From: Stramenopiles sp. TOSAG23-6
Taxonomy: Eukaryota; Sar
Direction: 5' to 3'
Assembly (NCBI GenBank): GCA_900128565.1
Contig: LT636196.1
Span: forward strand, 1-12,648
DNA length: 12,648 nt
The notes beneath the pieces were generated by a model. It made no database searches and had not been told where the DNA came from. It saw only the letters and a program-made list of their open reading frames with translations. This document shows positions 1 through 9,902 of this stretch, piece by piece (the first letter of the stretch is position 1; each line of letters begins with the position of its first letter). The translations under genes and the position numbers were made by a program.

Positions 1-1
1 A

Positions 2-244
2 TTATTTCTTCACCCTCTTCATGCCCCACAAAAACTTGCCAAGACTCTTAAACATATGTTTCTTTTTTTTTCTTTTTGGCTGTTCTGTTTTCGTTTCTAA
101 GGCAGATCTTGTCTGAATTGCTACTTTTGTGCTCGTACTTGGCTTTGTATTTGTCGTGCTCAAATGTTCAAATACTTCGTCACCAGAGCCACTCAACTCA
201 TCATCTTCTGGCATCGACCATTCATAAAGATATTCTGAAGCCAT
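2..244 (-). CDS. Small basic protein of unknown function, 80 aa, complete
   Basis: A complete reading frame with an ATG at 244-242 and a TAA at 4-2. I do not recognise the family. The N-terminal 30 residues are acidic (Y-E-W-S-M-P-E-D-D-E near the start). The middle is rich in Ser/Thr/Lys. The end is strongly basic: a K-R-K-K-K-K run, then a short segment with Phe, Leu, Trp and Met between lysines (K-S-L-G-K-F-L-W-G-M-K) that could form an amphipathic, membrane- or nucleic-acid-binding helix. It is transcribed away from the giant gene at 443, with 198 bp between the start codons, so the two probably share a promoter region. The W-S-M-P-E-D-D string resembles the end of the second WW domain of that neighbour (Q-W-N-M-P-E-D), which may be chance. 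It could also be the last exon of a longer gene. That the frame is real is moderately likely; its function is unknown. Confidence 0.5.
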   Translation of the reverse strand: MASEYLYEWSMPEDDELSGSGDEVFEHLSTTNTKPSTSTKVAIQTRSALETKTEQPKRKKKKHMFKSLGKFLWGMKRVKK

Positions 245-442
245 AATTTCGGATTATTAAGTTATCTAATACCACAAGAACTCTTCCTTGTTTATTACGG
301 GAAAGAATGAAATAACATGATCGAAGAAAACCGAAAAACCTCCGAAAGGCACAAAAAATGAAACCGTTCTGTTCTTCAGTCAGTCTTACAGTTAGGTAGT
401 ACTAGTCATTGTTATTCTGTCAAAAGATCTTGAGACCAGGAG
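245..442. promoter_or_regulatory. Divergent intergenic region, presumed shared promoter
   Basis: The 198 bp lie between the start codons of the minus-strand 80-aa gene and the plus-strand giant gene, so both promoters must lie here or overlap the 5' ends. I see no convincing TATA box or known motif. An in-frame TGA at 431-433, four codons before the giant gene's ATG, limits how far upstream that protein can start. The call rests on position only. Confidence 0.4.
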
Positions 443-3400
443 ATGGTTTGGGAAGAGTGTAAGGCCGATGATGGAGGCGTATTTTACTTCAACACAGAAA
501 CGAATGAATCGTCATGGGATTGGCCGAAAGGTGTTCTCCGGGGTGATATTATATCAAACCATGAAGGTGCGGTTCGCGAAGCTCCAGCAAAAAGGATGTT
601 ACGAAATGCTCTCCATTTAGTTAAAGCTCGAACAGCACTAGATTTTTCTCTGGAAGCCGATGGAAAGAGGAGAGCCTTAGTTGATTCACTTAAGTTGCAG
701 TATGGCATATCTAATAAAGATGAATATGAAAACTTAACGCAAGAGGAAGCAGAAGCAAAATCCAAGTATACGTCTCTGGCATTATTAGAAAAGGCTAATG
801 CAGATATAGAAATAGCTAAAACAAACCACGCTGTCATTGAATCGCGTTTGTCCGAGGCGACAGTGATGATACAAACACTAGAACAACAAAAAACACAACT
901 TGAAGTTGAAGAAAATCAGAAAAAAGTAAAAAAAGAGTTGAAGATGAAAATCAAAGAAATATCAAAGCTGCAGCGAAAAATTGATACGATACAAAAAGAG
1001 TTGTTAACATCTTCAAAGAATATACAAGTATTGAATGAATCTCTTTGTAAATTGAATATGTCGCATCGTAAATTTGACAAAGCTGCTGCAGAAGCTGAAG
1101 CTATTCATACTATCTATCTAGAACTGTCAGGTTACGCGGCACGACAGCAAGCCTCTCAACTTCTAATACAAAGTATTGCAAAAGAAGAAAAAGAGAATGC
1201 TAAATTAGGAATATACGCGTCCAGAATGAATAATGCCCAACTCAAGTGTGTCGAAATTGAGAATACTATTCAAAATGTTTCGAAAAAGGAACAAGCTGCC
1301 AAAAGTAAAGTGGCAAGTATTGAGGCTCTACTAGACACAGCCAATGAAGCTGCCAATGTCATTCTTCAAAAAAAAAAAAGTATAGAAAGTAAAATTTTGG
1401 CTACACAAAAAAGTATTGAAACGGCAAGTTCTTTAATTCAACGAGGACAGACGTTTAAATCAAACTATAAAGCTCAAACAGATGGAGCAAAGCTATTAAA
1501 AACTCTCAACAAAGAATTAGAAAAGAAGGTTTTGCCAGCATTGAAAAAGGCAAATATCAAAATCGATAAAATATCAGTTAGAGTTGCATCTTCAAAACGA
1601 ATACAACAGGAGTACATTAATGAACTCGAGTCTCTTGAGCGGAATCTCAAAGAAGCTAATATTAATAAAAGGAGAGCCATAGCTTGGTTTGAATCTGAGG
1701 AAAGAGATGTTGCTAAGAAAGCTATTGCAGAAGCAGCGATAATTGCGGCGGCTGCTGAAAAAGCCGCCGGCACTCATGATTTTTCGTATTTACCACCAGA
1801 ATGGGAACGATGTAGTGATGGTAATGGAGGGTTCTTTTATTATAATACAAGAACATCTCTGTCCCAATGGAATATGCCTGAGGATGTTGTGATTGTAGAT
1901 GAAGGGAAAACAGATGCAATACAACGACAGTATAGATTAGAAATACTTTTTCGATCGTATGATAAAGACAATAGTGGTATTATATCCCCCGATGAGTTTG
2001 AGTTAGCTGTAAAAGATATGAAAATAGTTATAGACAACAAATTGGTTGAATTGAATGAAACACAGACTGTAGAATTATTATTGTCTGCCGATAAAAATGC
2101 AGATGGTAAAGTTGATATACTGGAAGCCACACAATTAACACACAAAGCAGTGGAAGATTGGATCAAAACAAATGCCGACATAAAAACTGCAAGTAGAAAA
2201 AAAAGGTTGAAAACCATGATGCTCAAAATTTCAACGATGGGTAACATAAAGCGAAATGAAAATCCAATCTGGGAAAGGTGTATAGTTGAAGATGGATCAT
2301 GTTTTTATTATAATACAAGAACAATGGAATCTCAGTGGGGAAAACCTGAAGGTGTGGAAGAATGTATGATTCTAGAGGAAGGAAAAGTTGATGCACTAAA
2401 AAAACAGAAAAAGCTTGAGTCTTTATTCTGTTCTTATGATGAAGACGGTAGTGGCACAATATCGCCAAAGGAATTTAAACAAGCACTAAAAGATATGCAA
2501 AACTTAGCCATCGGCTCTATACCAATTAAATTATCATATCACCAGGTTGTTTCACTCTTGGAGTCTGCAGATAAAAATAAAGACGGTAAAGTTGATATAT
2601 TAGAAGCCACGCAACTGACATACAGAGCAGTAGAAGATTGGATTAAAGATAATCAAACTGTTTATGATACTGTGGTACAAAGATTGCCACCAAAACGATT
2701 TCGTCAAGCGATGCTAAAAATGCAATTTGCTAGGGTAAAAGATGCCTCTATGTCAGTTGAAAATTTATTTATTGATGGAGATAAAATAGCAAATACAAAT
2801 GATGGGAATATAAGCTCTGAAGAAATATTAAATGGTACTACCTACGAATGGGAAGAACACGTTGACAATGATGGCTATACATATTTTTGGTGTATTGCTA
2901 CTGGCGAATGNCAATGGGAAAAACCCGATGTTGCCCCAGAGTTACTTAAAAAAATTGACCACAAAGCAATTTCANCAGAAAGACAAATGCACTTAGAAGC
3001 CCTATTTCGTACATACGATGTTGATGGTAGTGGTTTCATATCATCGGATGAATTCAGATGTGTGACAAATGACATGAAAAAACAAAATTCGTTTAAATTA
3101 AATGGAGATACACTTACACTTAGTGATACACAGCTTGCTTCACTGCTGGCATCGGCTGATTTAAATGAAGATGGAAAAGTAAGTATTGTAGAAGCTACAC
3201 AAATAACACATAGATTTGTCGAAGAGTGGTTCAATAAACAAAGACATCCACCTAAAGCAATGCGGTCAGCATTAAAGAAACTAAAAATGTTTGGACTTTC
3301 AAGTACAATAAGTAAAACAAACAATGCACCCGAATGGGAAGAACAAATTAGAGAGCATACATTTACACATGGGGTTAATTTAGAGCAACAAATTAAAGAT

Positions 3401-6400
3401 GATACATTTAAACAAGAAGCTAATTTAGAGGAACAAGTTCAAGAACATACATTTACACAAGAAGCTAATTCAGAGGAACAAATTAAAGAGCATGCATTTA
3501 CACAAGGAGCTAATTTAGAGGAACAAATTAAAGAGCATACATTTACACAAGAAGCTAATGTAGAGGAACAAAATCAAGAGCATACATTTACACAAGAAGC
3601 TAATTTAGAGGAACAAATTAAAGATGATACGTTTACACAAGAAGCTAATTTAGAGGAACAAATTAAAGAGCATATATTCACACAAGAAGCTAATTTAGAG
3701 GAGCAAAATCAAGAGCACACATTTACACAAGAAGCTAATTTAGAGGAACAAATTAAAGATGATACATTTACACAAGAAGCTAATTTAGAGGAACAAAATC
3801 AAGAGCATACATTTACACAAGAAGCTAATTTAGAGGAACAAATTAAAGATGATACGTTTACACAAGAAGCTAATTTAGAGGAGCAAAATCAAGAGCATAC
3901 ATTTACACAAGAAGCTAATGCAGAGGAACAAATTAAAGATGATACATTTACACAAGAAATTACACCGGATCAAGTTGAAGATCATACGTTTCCACACGGA
4001 ACAATTGAGATGCCACAAAATTCCTTAGAAAATACCGATGTCGAAAAGGTGGATATTATAGCTGATATAAACACCCATTTTAATACTCTGCTTTGTACGT
4101 TTGATGTTCAAAGCATCGGAAGTGTCACAATAGAAGAATATAATGCTGCATTGTCAGATATACAAATCACTTTCGATTTTTATTTAACGGACGATGAAGT
4201 AAAAACAATTATTAGCGCTACAAATATTGATAATAGCGGAAAAATAAAAATCCACAATGCATTTGAACAAGCATGGAGTATTATTCAACCTATAATTGAA
4301 AAAGATCTTTATCCAATGAACAAAATGGAACATCATCAAACGAATGTGAAACAAAAAATGGAGTTACCCGAGATAGCAACAATAAATAGAAAATGGCGAG
4401 GTTGTTATTCCTCAGTCAATGAAGGATTTTTCCTTATTCATTCATTACAGGCTGGATCTGCAGTTGCAGTACATGTACGTTTTCATCTTAAATTTCAATT
4501 TTGTTTTTGTATCAAATTTTATACCTAATGCATTTCAAATGTAACATACCTTTTCATAATACATGCAGTATGTGTAAACGAATCTATCAGCATGTCTATA
4601 ACAAAAGCAGTTGATACGAATGATCCCTCATCTATAGAACTTGAAAAATTAAGCATTATGTTGCTTGAAACTCTCTTTTCCAACAAAAGACAAATCCAAG
4701 AAGCTGCAGCAGCAGAAAAATCTGAAGAACTGAATGCGATACAAAATATGAAAGATGCCGAAGAGGCTGAACGCGATGCGTTGAAACAATTAGAAGTGAT
4801 ATTAGCTGCTGTTGAATCTGAAAATGAAATTACATTTGAGAATGATAATGCTGATATAGTTGCAAGTTTGACAACCATGGTAAATGATGCAACCGAAAAC
4901 ATGCGAAAAGTTAACAATAAAACGAAAGACGAAATAGACAAAGCATTCAAAGACAAGGATCGGCAAATAGCTGAACACAAAAGTATGCTATTGGAAGTTC
5001 AGCAAGCTGACGCAAAGGTGAAAGAAGCTTTGCGTGAAGCAACCTTATTAGAAAAAGAGTTTAATATTGCAAAAGAGAAGTCCCAAATAGATTTGGAAAA
5101 AAATGAATCAGACCTATACATAGAAGACATTGATGAAACACAAGCCGAAGAAGTATTAGACGGAGCATTAAATGAAGAAGTAAACATAAAATATATTTAT
5201 GAAACAGAAGCCGAAGAAGTCTTTGACGAAGTACCAAACGAAGAAATAGACACAACGCGTATTGGTGAAATAGAATCAGTACAGTTATTAGATAGAACAT
5301 CAAATGAAGTCTGCAAGAAATTAAAGTTCAATGCACAATGGCGTGGATCTTACCGATGTCGTGGGAACAGATCTTACTTAGTCTGTATCGCACAAATGGC
5401 CAAAATGATTCAAATACGCGCGATATGTGTTAATAATTCTATAGAAGTAAGTATATGCAAAACAATTGAAAGTACAGAACCATTATCAAGTATATCTTTG
5501 AAAGATATTGCAACGAAATATGTTGACACATTAACAAATACCTCAAAAGATACTCAACTTGTACCTACAATAAAACATTTAAGTGGATCTGCAGATGTAG
5601 ACATAGCTGTCTCAAATTTGTCTGCAACTTGGCGAGGTTGTCACTTGTTTGGAAGTGAACTATACCTTATTGTTGCCACACAAAATGATGATACTGTTTC
5701 ACTGCGTATTGTTAATGTTAGTAACTCGGCTGCGATTAGCATACTTAAAAATCTTGAAAACAATAATACATTATCGATTGAATCATTAAAAGATATTGCT
5801 TGTGCAGCTACATACAACTACTCGTCTGAAGTTACACCACGCTCATTAAAAATTAGAGATATATCTTCTTCATCATCATCATGGCGTGGCATTTGCTTAT
5901 CACGTCAAAATGAAATCTATGCATGTACCGTCACTAAAAACGAATGTAAAATTCGAGTTACTTGTATTTGTATACGTAATTCTACAACGCTAATTACATC
6001 AAAAATACATAAGAGTAAACAATATCTGTCGGCTACATCACTTATGAAAATGGCAATGAAAGTAATTCGATCTCCACCAAAAGCACCACGGCTCTTACAA
6101 AATGTTCCAAAATACCGAAACAAGACATCACAGGAAGCGAAGAAGAAGGCGATATTATATCAATCAAAATTGAAAGCACTCGCAGGATTGCAAAAACTAA
6201 AAGAGAAAGATAAAGCGGTTGAAGCAGCGCGTAAAGCCGAATCAGATTTGAAAGAAAAAATGGAACAATTGAAAAAGAAAGAACTTGCTATGGAAAAGGC
6301 ACGCGAGGAAACGGAACGTCGAAAGCAACATCAGATCGAACAACAGCGACTTGCCTTGTATGAGGCACAGAAGTATGCTATTGCTTGTGCGTCTGTGATA

Positions 6401-9400
6401 GCAAGACAAGCTGCAACATCTACTGATAAATTTGCGAGAGAATCGATGCGTTCGTTGTACGATGCAGCTATCGAGGATGCTCGGGTCAAGAAAGTTAAAG
6501 CAGAAAAAACTAGAAAATACCGCGAACTTGTCAGGCGGGCGGCAGCAAAGAGAGCGTCAGAAAATGCGATACTTGAAGCAGCCGAAGAAGCGAAATGGAA
6601 TGCATTCATCGAAAATGCCGTTGTTGCAGATGAATCATGGGATATTCTTGAGCAAAAGTTATTGGAAGATCAAGGGAAGTTACGTCGGATCGATGATAGT
6701 GATGGTAATGCTTATACAAAAGAGGAAATGGTCACTTTTTATGGAGGCACATATGAATGGGATCATGCCAGAGGGGAAAATGAGAATGAGGTAGAATGGC
6801 AAGCTCGACTTGATAGAATAGATGCCGCTGCAAAGAGACGCCAGTTTAGAAGATTACAAAAGGAACAGGAGGAAAGTCGGCGCCAAGAAGAAGAAAGAAA
6901 AAAAAATGAGCTTCGCGAAGCGCGAATAAGAGAAGCAAAAAAAGCCAAAGAATTACTCCGAAGAAAAGAGGAAGAAGCCAAGTTTTGGAAAGCAAAAGAA
7001 GAAGCAGATCGCATAGTTCGTGAGAGGCAAGCAAAGGAGGCAGAAGCAAGACGTTTGATGAAGGAAGCAAAAGATGCCGAAATCGCCGAGCGCGAGCGGA
7101 TACTAGAGCTAGAGCGCATTGCAAATGAAAAGAGACGGTTGCAAAAGGAAGAAGAAGAACGGGAAGATTTAGAATTGAAAAATCGCGAAGAGGAGAAAAT
7201 GAGAGTTTTTCAAGAACAACAGAAATCTCGTTTGGCCAAGGCAGATGCAGCTCTCAAGGCCAAGGAAAAAGAAAATAATGCTAAAATTGAAGCAGCTGCT
7301 AGAGCTAAAAAACGAAAAGAAATAAGAGAAAAGCTACGCCGGGAAGATGAAGAAAAGCAGAAAAGAAAGGAAGAGCTAGAAAAAATCCGTCTCTTGGAAG
7401 CTGAGGCTGAAGCTACACGGCGAGCAATGCTTACTACCGGAGAACGACGTAAAGAAGATCTGAAAAAGGCGCTCAAAGAGGGTGCAAGTTTTGCAAAAAT
7501 AAAACAGGGTTTACAAACTATGAAGGAATCCATTCGTAAAGCTGAAGAAGACGCAGCAGCAGCAAAAGTTAAGGCAGCCGAAGAAGCTATGTTGGAAGAA
7601 GCGCGTCAAGCCCAAGCTTACTTCGAAGCGAGGCGCTTAGATAATGAAAAAAAACGCCTCTGGGAGAAAGAGGCATTGGCACTCAAAAATGAACTTGATG
7701 CGATGCACAAAGAGAAAATTTCACGTTATGAGAAAGATACAGAGATGCACCTAGCTTTCAAGTTGGAACAACAACATAAATTTACCAGCTATCGAGAAAA
7801 AAAAAATAAGTTTGAGAAGAATATTAAGCAATTGTACGAGGAAACTCTAAACCAGGTTATGGTGGATATTTACAGAAAACTTGAAAAGAAGGAAACAAAT
7901 CGTCGAAGTAGTGTAACTTTGGATCAAGAATCATTATGTATTAATCAAAAAAAGGCTTTCATTCATTCGTTAAATTCAAATAAAAATAAAATACCCAAAA
8001 GACGAGGATCAAAGAATTATCGCTGGCTTGATATTTTGAGCTCTACTGGGGTTCCAGAAGATGGAAACAGAGTTCATGTGGAAGTATTACAATACCGAAA
8101 ACCAGGACAAAAACACAATGATCCGAAGAGTGTTTTAGTAACTGAAGATTTGATTGATGGAGGTGCCGCACAAGTTAATGTACTAGATACAAATAGTTCA
8201 CAAATGTGTGATATTGTTGGACTGACAGAGTGGGTATCTCTTCGAAATCTTTGGCATATGAAAGCTGGAGGTTTACGAGGCCCGCCTGCGAAAGATACTC
8301 TTATCTGGATGGATGTTCTTGATGATTCCGAACATGGTGGTAAAGTAGGTCGCATTCCGGTAAAAGTATTACAAAGTGGAACTATCGAAAGGAAAAATGC
8401 TAGAATAGAAATTATTCCTGGGGAAAGGGCACATCGTTACGGATTTCAAGGTGGAGAGGATGCATGGGTGAGTTATGATCATCTATGGCTACAACAAGCT
8501 GGGATAACTCGGATGCTCAGTGATATTCTACAAAGTCCGAGAAAAATTAAGACTGTTTCCGAAAGCACTTCAACTCGTTTACCACCAATCGAGGCATCTA
8601 AACCTTTACCACTGCAAAAAGTTCCAGATATAAATACTGGTACCAACACAAAGCTGGGGAGACATTCAAAAAAAGAAAAGATAGAAAAAGTAACAAAAGC
8701 TATTACACATTCTAAACCATTGAAACTTCAATCCCCAAAATTATTTTTATCTGGAGTTCACAAACTCTTCGGTGCAGCTACAGTTGGAAATGACAAAGCA
8801 ATAAGAAGGTTAATTGCAATCGGAGTATCTATAAACTCGCGAGACCCTAATGGTAGTAATTGTACTGCTTTACACATCTGTGCAAACCGTGGTCACGTGA
8901 TCGCTTCAAATGTATTGCTGCATTTGGGCATTGCAGTTAATGCAATAAATACTAGGGGAGATACAGCATTGCATACAGCAGTTACATCGAGAATAATAGA
9001 AACATTCTCCGAAGAGGCGAAGCTCTCTAATTGTGGACCAACATTTAGTAAAAGAGAAAAAATTTATGATCATAATAGTGTCAAAATATGCCGACTATTA
9101 TTGCTGCGTGGAGCAAATGTAAATGCAAAGAGCAAAGATGGTTGTACACCATTACATCGCGCTGCTTTTTATGGGCTTGGCTCCGAGGGTATTATTTTAT
9201 TACAAAATGGAGCTCGAGTTCGAGTACGCGATCAGTGGAACCGAACTGCTTTAGAAACTGCAAAAGCTTTTGCAGTAAATAACAATACCACCGGAAAAAT
9301 ATATAATCAATGGATTGTATTTATGGATCTACTGAATAAACAGAATCGACGAGAAAAAGGTGAACTTGTAGGAAATGATACATTGAAGGTTGGTGAGAAA

Positions 9401-9802
9401 GTACTCGCAAGATTCCGAGGTCTTATTCCTTGGGTTAGAGGTGAAGTCGTGCAGGTTATTCAAAATAAAGATGACGTATCTCCGTCAAAGAACTGTTTTG
9501 ATATTCTTTATCAAAATGGCAAAACCGAAAATTCAGTCCATCGTAGACTCATTTTAAGAGATTTAAATATTAACAAGAAAGACAATAAGGACCCAATCCA
9601 ATCCTATATGCGCGACTCCAAAAATGATTCCAAAAGGCATAGAAAGAGATTATCTCGCATCAATCAAGAAATGGACAAGCTTCGTTCTGAACTTCAGCAT
9701 TTGGTGAAAGATAATATCATAGCTGAATCAAAACTAAAAAAAAAAGAAAAAAATGTGGACACACAAAGATTGTTACAGAAGGCTAAAAGGCGAGAAAAAT
9801 AA
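443..9802 (+). CDS. Giant WW / EF-hand / ankyrin / Tudor-like scaffold protein, about 3,089 aa, one intron
   Basis: Two long open frames (443-4528 and 4592-9802) are read as one gene joined across a 90-nt intron (4479-4568). The joined codon falls inside a repeated domain, which then aligns without gaps to its sister copies. The start is fixed by an in-frame TGA at 431-433 and by a WW domain beginning at W3. Domains in order: WW1 (W3, W25, P28); coiled coil about 80-445; three WW-EF-EF modules (454-920); fourteen 15-aa repeats (966-1175); degenerate EF pair (D1221, N1261); W-R-G domains at W1318, W1603, W1700 and W1784; long charged helix about 1866-2458; duplicated domain 2496-2658; ankyrin repeats about 2745-2913; Tudor/SH3-like domain 2951-3012; basic coiled C-terminus. 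There is no signal peptide or membrane segment. WW domains bind proline-rich peptides and EF hands bind calcium, so I infer a calcium-responsive cytoskeletal or ciliary scaffold. The whole architecture matches no protein I know. Confidence 0.85.
1790..3235 (+). repeat. Three consecutive WW-EF-EF modules in the giant protein
   Basis: Each module has a WW domain followed by two EF-hand loops. Module 1: W454/W476, loops D507-E518 and D550-E561. Module 2: W610/W632, loops D666-E677 and D710-E721. Module 3: W803/W825, loops D859-E870 and D906-E917. All six loops keep Asp at position 1, Gly at 6, a hydrophobic residue at 8 and Glu at 12, so they should bind calcium. The second loop of each pair is the more conserved (D-x-N-x-D-G-K-V). 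Spacing between modules is 156 and 193 residues. The WW-then-EF-pair order also occurs in dystrophin, but there the EF hands are atypical and the unit is not tandem. An N at 2911 falls in residue 823, just before the second Trp of the third WW domain. Confidence 0.85.
3338..3967 (+). repeat. Coding tandem array: fourteen 45-bp (15-aa) units
   Basis: Fourteen contiguous units of exactly 45 bp keep the reading frame; the consensus peptide is E-E-Q-I-K-E-H-T-F-T-Q-E-A-N-L. A degenerate partial unit follows (D-Q-V-E-D-H-T-F). Units differ mostly at positions 4-7, giving three types: I-K-E-H, N-Q-E-H and I-K-D-D. From unit 9 on, N-Q-E-H and I-K-D-D alternate strictly, so the recent growth unit is a 90-bp pair. 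The peptide is acidic and Gln-rich, likely a flexible or helical spacer between the third WW-EF-EF module and the degenerate EF pair. Near identity at DNA level points to recent expansion and probable length variation between strains. Confidence 0.95.
4479..4568 (+). other. 90-nt spliceosomal intron with overlapping donors
   Basis: Splicing from the GT at 4479 to the AG at 4567-4568 joins codon c|ta (Leu, residue 1346) and restores the W-R-G repeat without gaps. A second, more consensus-like donor (GTACGT) begins four bases earlier at 4475; its use with the same acceptor puts a TAA two codons later. If the intron is retained, translation stops at 4526-4528. Possible branch points are TAAC or CTAAT near 4530-4543. 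No other AG lies inside. The intron does not resemble the introns of the FERM gene. The existence of an intron is well supported; the exact donor is inferred from protein alignment. Confidence 0.75.
5135..5332 (+). repeat. Three diverged 66-bp (22-aa) acidic repeats
   Basis: Three in-frame units start at 5135, 5201 and 5267 (residues 1535, 1557, 1579). Their first halves read E-T-Q-A-E-E-V-L-D, E-T-E-A-E-E-V-F-D and E-I-E-S-V-Q-L-L-D, followed by an N-E-E or S-N-E motif. Units 1 and 2 are clearly alike in DNA and unit 3 is diverged. They form an acidic linker just before the second W-R-G domain. Confidence 0.75.
6130..7904 (+). other. Long charged helical region with an embedded Y-G-G-x-x-E-W segment
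   Basis: Residues about 1866-2458 are dominated by Lys, Glu, Arg and Ala with the spacing of single alpha helices or coiled coils, as in caldesmon- and MAP7-like proteins. Such low-complexity similarity says little about function. Near residues 2057-2077 the helix is broken by a conserved-looking segment: D-G-N-A-Y-T-K-E-E-M followed by Y-G-G-T-Y-E-W. I recall similar D-G-x-x-Y-T-x-x-E-F...Y-G-G-x-x-x-W strings in protist proteins of unknown function. Confidence 0.7.
8018..8504 (+). repeat. Duplicated domain of about 80 aa, unknown family
   Basis: Two copies, about residues 2496-2580 and 2590-2658. Each starts with a Trp and D-I-L or D-V-L (W-L-D-I-L, W-M-D-V-L), has a V-x-V-L-Q strand soon after (V-H-V-E-V-L-Q, I-P-V-K-V-L-Q), and ends W-V-S-L-R-N-L-W...A-G or W-V-S-Y-D-H-L-W...A-G. 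The spacing suggests a beta-rich fold such as an SH3/Tudor-like barrel, but I cannot name the family. It lies between the charged helix and the ankyrin repeats. Confidence 0.6.
8765..9269 (+). other. Ankyrin repeats of the giant protein
   Basis: Residues about 2745-2913 contain ankyrin signatures: G-A-A-T-V-G-N...L-I-A-I-G-V-S-I-N, T-A-L-H-I-C-A-N-R-G-H, D-T-A-L-H-T-A-V, L-L-L-R-G-A-N-V-N-A and T-P-L-H-R-A-A-F-Y-G, ending with T-A-L-E-T-A. About four to five repeats are present, with a roughly 30-residue insertion after the third T-A-L-H helix. They are protein-interaction modules. Confidence 0.9.
9383..9566 (+). other. Tudor/SH3-like domain of the giant protein
   Basis: Residues 2951-3012 read L-K-V-G-E-K-V-L-A-R-F-R-G, then W-V-R-G-E-V-V-Q-V, then F-D-I-L-Y-Q-N-G-K-T-E and V-H-R-R-L-I. 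This is the usual order of a Tudor- or SH3-type barrel (G-x-x-V-x-A-R, W-x-x-G-x-V, Y-D-x-G-x-x-E) with Q-N-G in the place of D-G. Whether it binds methylated residues cannot be judged. A basic coiled C-terminus follows to the stop at 9800-9802. Confidence 0.65.
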
Positions 9803-9902
9803 TAAATACATGTAAGTCAATTTAAAATTTAATACTCAATCGTGTTGTGTGTGAATTAAATTTTCTTTTTAGATTCACAAAACTCAAAAATATCTTCATC
9901 CT

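Larger units (their letters stand above)
4394..6070 (+). repeat. Four copies of an unrecognised W-R-G domain in the giant protein
   Basis: Each copy starts with W-R-G at residues 1318, 1603, 1700 and 1784 and runs about 65-70 residues. The pattern is W-R-G-x-Y/H/I, a short strand, alternating hydrophobic residues (I-x-I-R-x-I/V-x-V), Asn-Ser or similar, then a helix such as S-L-K-D-I-A. The strand-rich start followed by a helix suggests a small alpha/beta fold. Copies 2-4 sit close together; copy 1 is separated from them by a coiled coil and three acidic 22-aa repeats. Copy 1 is split by the intron at 4479-4568, and its gapless match to copy 2 (32 residues from W-R-G to C-V-N) defines the splice junction. 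I know no named family for this domain. Confidence 0.7.

Noticed and set aside
1474-2468. Minus-strand reading frames opposite the giant gene (also near 484-837, 2875-3324, 4525-5303 and 6331-7533)
   Set aside because: They are mirror images of Lys/Glu-rich, Ser-poor coding on the plus strand, with no recognisable domain and no promoter context.
3338-3967. A CRISPR-like or satellite array
   Set aside because: The units are contiguous without spacers, keep the reading frame and lie inside a eukaryotic coding sequence.
4475-4568. The 90-nt intron of the giant gene as a third introner copy
   Set aside because: It lacks the shared blocks, the palindromes and long flanking direct repeats; only a short TGCAGTA similarity is seen near its borders.
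4592-9802. A separate gene starting at the ATG at 4592
   Set aside because: The first W-R-G domain begins before the gap and finishes after it. Joining the two frames over a 90-nt intron restores a gapless match to the next copy, so this is one gene.
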